DNA of 64,000 nt from Myxococcota bacterium (GTDB lineage Bacteria; Myxococcota_A; Polyangia; Palsa-1104; JAEUJZ01): positions 99,308 to 163,307 of the forward strand of contig JANWXW010000050.1 of assembly GCA_025057315.1 (NCBI GenBank). Direction: 5' to 3'. The notes beneath the pieces were generated by a model that saw only the letters and a program-made list of their open reading frames with translations, had not been told where the DNA came from and made no database searches. Made by a program: the position numbers and the translations under genes. Of this stretch, positions 61,782 through 64,000 are shown in pieces (position 1 is the stretch's first letter; every line of letters begins with the position of its first letter).

Positions 61782-63572
61782 ATGGCGAACAAGGAACTTC
61801 GGGGCGCGTCCCGCCGGGAATTCATTCGGGGCGCCTTTGCCCTGGGCGCGGCGCTGGGCTGGGGCCCGGCCCGGATTTGGGACTTCATTGCGCGCGGGGC
61901 GGGCAGCAACGCGCTGGCCGACTGCACGACCAAGGGGGCGCAGAACCTGGTGCTGCTGGTGGGCAGCTCCGGGGCGCACGGCTACCCGCACTTTCTGTGG
62001 CCCCAGCCGGACAGCTTCTACCCCGGGCGGTTCAGTGACTCGCTGGCGCTGCACTTTATGCAGACCATGGCCAACCGGGGGGCGGTGGCCAACAGCTTTG
62101 GCGGCGCGCTGCGCGATGCCCAGTACAGCAACTACGTGTCGCCGCCGGCCGCACCCAGCACGGGCCTAGGCCCCTGGGCGGCGGGCGAGCGGTACAAGCT
62201 GCTGCGCGGCGTGGACAACATGGCCTTCCGCGGCTACCGCAGCTTCGATGCCACCTCGCGCGCCCTGGACGTGCAGGCGCACGGCCGGGAGACCATCCCC
62301 AGCAACGTCGGCATCGACAAGGGGCAGAACTTCCTGGTGGTCACGCGCGAGACGCCCTGGCTCAAGTACGGCCCCAAAAAGTGGATCACCGCCATCGACG
62401 GCGGCGGCATCAACCCCTTCCACGTCACCGGCTCGCACAACCACTACATCAACGGCGACGCGGAGTCGATCCTGCCGGCGCGCAAAAAGTGGAGCGTCAT
62501 GGCTGCCGCGGCGGCCATCCAGCTGACCCGGCCCACCATCGTGCCGGTGATCTTTGTGGGCAGCATGGCCTCCAACGAGGGGTCCAACCTGGCCTACTAC
62601 GGCAACAACGTGCCTGGGGCGCCGCTGCCCGCCTTTGTGGCCAACGCAGCCGGCATGGTGGACCTGTTCAACAGCAACGCGGCCAAGGCCGGCGGGGCGC
62701 TGTCCAACCCCAAAAACGCCGTGCTGTTTGAGGCCTACACCAAGGGCTTCATCGGCACCAGCAAGACCGCCACCCTGCCCAGCTTCAGCCGCGGCTACCG
62801 CACGGCCAAGCTGGCGGCCAACCTGGTGGGGCTGAACCTGTCGGAAAAGCTGCTGCCCAACGACGCGGACCGGCTGCGCTACGGCTTTACCGGCAACACG
62901 CCCGCCAAAATGGCCGCCCTGCGCGACAGCCTCATCGTGACCGCCAAGGCGCTGGCCCTGGGCCTGACCTCGCAGGTGGTCATCAGCTACTTTAACGACG
63001 ACCCGCACAACATCTTTAGCGCCAACGGCCAGTCGGGCACCGGGGACAACGCCGCCACCGTGGCGCGGTACTTCTACAACGTCCTGGAGGCCTTCATGGA
63101 CGACCTGATGGCGGTCCAGGACCCCTTCTGCCCAGGCCTGAAGCTGGGCGACAACACGGTCATCGCCTTTATCGGCGACACGCCGCGCACCGGCATCAAC
63201 TACATCAACTGGAACGACCCGACCTACGGCGGGCAGAACCGCACCTGGATCATGTCCAACGGCCTGCTGCGCAGCGGGTTTTTCGGCGGCGACCGGGCGC
63301 GCTTTGCCGGCGAGGGGGTCACCTCCAACGACCACCTGGCCCGCGGCCCGGGCGAGGGCGGCGTCTGGGACCTGGAGACCGGCGACCTGGTGATGTTTGA
63401 CACCTCCGGCCGCACCGGCAACATCAACGGCAGCCGCGTGACCATGATGGAGCGGGGCGAGACCGCCATGGCGGCCATCCTGTATGCCGTCAGCCGCGGC
63501 GATGTGCGCCGCATCAGCGACTTCTACCCCGGCAAGCCCTTCCCCGCCGTCCAGGTCCCCGTCCTCATCTAG
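61782..63572 (+). CDS. Tat-exported protein of the exported operon
   Basis: 596 residues. AAGGAG precedes the ATG. The twin-arginine signal is SRREFIRGAFALGAALG (R11, R12), so the protein is exported folded, often with a cofactor or as part of a complex. The rest alternates strands and helices (NLVLLVGSSGAHG, PTIVPVIFVGSMASNEG, NTVIAFIGDTPRTGIN). It recalls the DUF1501/DUF1552 group that co-occurs with DUF1585-type cytochromes, but this is a weak resemblance. In contrast to the two genes upstream its codons end mostly in C. Confidence 0.68.
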   Translation: MANKELRGASRREFIRGAFALGAALGWGPARIWDFIARGAGSNALADCTTKGAQNLVLLVGSSGAHGYPHFLWPQPDSFYPGRFSDSLALHFMQTMANRGAVANSFGGALRDAQYSNYVSPPAAPSTGLGPWAAGERYKLLRGVDNMAFRGYRSFDATSRALDVQAHGRETIPSNVGIDKGQNFLVVTRETPWLKYGPKKWITAIDGGGINPFHVTGSHNHYINGDAESILPARKKWSVMAAAAAIQLTRPTIVPVIFVGSMASNEGSNLAYYGNNVPGAPLPAFVANAAGMVDLFNSNAAKAGGALSNPKNAVLFEAYTKGFIGTSKTATLPSFSRGYRTAKLAANLVGLNLSEKLLPNDADRLRYGFTGNTPAKMAALRDSLIVTAKALALGLTSQVVISYFNDDPHNIFSANGQSGTGDNAATVARYFYNVLEAFMDDLMAVQDPFCPGLKLGDNTVIAFIGDTPRTGINYINWNDPTYGGQNRTWIMSNGLLRSGFFGGDRARFAGEGVTSNDHLARGPGEGGVWDLETGDLVMFDTSGRTGNINGSRVTMMERGETAMAAILYAVSRGDVRRISDFYPGKPFPAVQVPVLI

Positions 63573-63747
63573 CCCCTACCAATAACCCCTGCGCTCACCC
63601 TAACCTCCACAACCCCGGGCCGCCCGCTGCGGCCGCCGCGCCCCTCCCTTTGCCCGCTGGCCCGCCCTGCCCCCGCCGGCGCGCAACCGCTCGGCCCCCT
63701 GCGCGGCCGCCCAGGCCCTGCGCTCTGCGTCAGAGGGCCGGCCCGCC

Positions 63748-64000
63748 CTAGTCCCGCTCCGGGTCGCGCCGGGACCAGGCAGGCACCGCCCCCCCCTCGG
63801 CCGGCCGCTCCACCGGCTCGCCCAGCGCCCGCAGCCGCGCCTCGGCCGCCTCAGCCCGCGCCCGCAGCCGCTGCATCTCCTCCTCCAGCTGCAGCCGCAC
63901 CTGCGTGCGGATGCCCTCGTTGTCCACCTGCCGCTGCCGCCGCGCCCGCAGCCACGACCGCCACGTCTCCAGCGGCACCGCCGCCAGGGTCGCCAGCTGC
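63748..64000 (-). CDS. coiled-coil protein with helix-turn-helix-like start (5' partial)
   Basis: The frame runs off the right edge, so the start lies outside; a GTG at 63978 is internal. The visible part reads QLATLAAVPLETWRSWLRAR, which resembles a DNA-binding helix-turn-helix, followed by a charged coiled coil (LQLEEEMQRLRARAEAAEAR) and a Pro/Arg-rich tail. A DNA-binding or structural role is possible. No family is claimed. Confidence 0.5.
   Translation of the reverse strand, partial: QLATLAAVPLETWRSWLRARRQRQVDNEGIRTQVRLQLEEEMQRLRARAEAAEARLRALGEPVERPAEGGAVPAWSRRDPERD

Noticed and set aside
62166..63335. A minus-strand frame of about 390 codons opposite the Tat protein
   Set aside because: Composition is Val/Gly/His-rich without recognisable motifs; the plus-strand gene has a twin-arginine signal and a good ribosome-binding site.
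1..64000. tRNA, rRNA, insertion sequence, integrase or phage genes
   Set aside because: Reading both strands showed no tRNA-like T-arm motif in the gene-free stretches, no rRNA-like segment, and no transposase or integrase motif.

Overview
The window is very GC-rich and dense with genes. It suggests a member of the Myxococcota or a close relative. The signs are a secreted metalloprotease ending in a MYXO-CTERM-like tail, a MopE-type Asp/Cys-rich lipoprotein, an outer-membrane protein resembling the TIGR04551 family, a long PilY1-like protein with a minor-pilin cluster, and an unusually large set of predicted lipoproteins. No rRNA, tRNA, CRISPR array, insertion sequence, integrase or phage gene was seen.

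Layout. 1-9.3 kb: the end of a Pro-rich protein, a cupredoxin-like lipoprotein, a secreted protein with the tail of a CehA/McbA metallohydrolase but no visible metal ligands, translationally coupled to a MYXO-CTERM-like M36/M4-type protease, an orphan molybdopterin oxidoreductase and an unknown protein. 9.3-14.3 kb, minus strand: a ureide operon of allantoinase, an allantoicase fused to OHCU decarboxylase, and 5-hydroxyisourate hydrolase, followed without a gap by an M14 carboxypeptidase. 14.4-23.2 kb: RNA-modification genes (an RlmD/TrmA-like methyltransferase divergent from mnmA), an acyltransferase, a VWA-like lipoprotein, a DUF4166 protein, a TatD nuclease and a lipoprotein with 13 exact 39-residue beta-propeller-like repeats. 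24.1-29.6 kb: PilY1, FimT/GspH, PilV, PilW and PilX, each overlapping the next. 29.7-39 kb: envelope lipoproteins, a TIGR01777 epimerase and an ABC exporter whose permease is fused to a CPBP protease-like domain. 39-44 kb: the outer-membrane barrel, divergent from the MopE-like lipoprotein. 44-49.9 kb: thiS, purF, two tandem paralogous secreted proteins, an RlpA-like protein and a homocysteine methyltransferase. 50-56.6 kb: membrane, hydrolase-like, UbiB-kinase and collagen-like proteins. 56.7-63.6 kb: an exported module of a beta-helix lipoprotein, a diheme cytochrome lipoprotein, a CxxCH lipoprotein, a Cys-containing lipoprotein and a Tat-exported protein. A partial coiled-coil protein closes the window.

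Themes. Exported and surface proteins dominate. Several have an enzyme or binding fold with its key residue missing: the CehA-like protein, the alpha/beta hydrolase (Gly in place of Ser) and the VWA protein (degenerate MIDAS). Many operons are coupled by ATGA or GTGA overlaps. At six genes a -10-like hexamer (mostly of the form TACNNT) ends only 5-7 nt before the ATG, with no visible ribosome-binding site, which suggests leaderless transcripts. The last module shows an abrupt change in third-codon-position use between its second and third genes. All family assignments come from reading motifs; no database search was possible.
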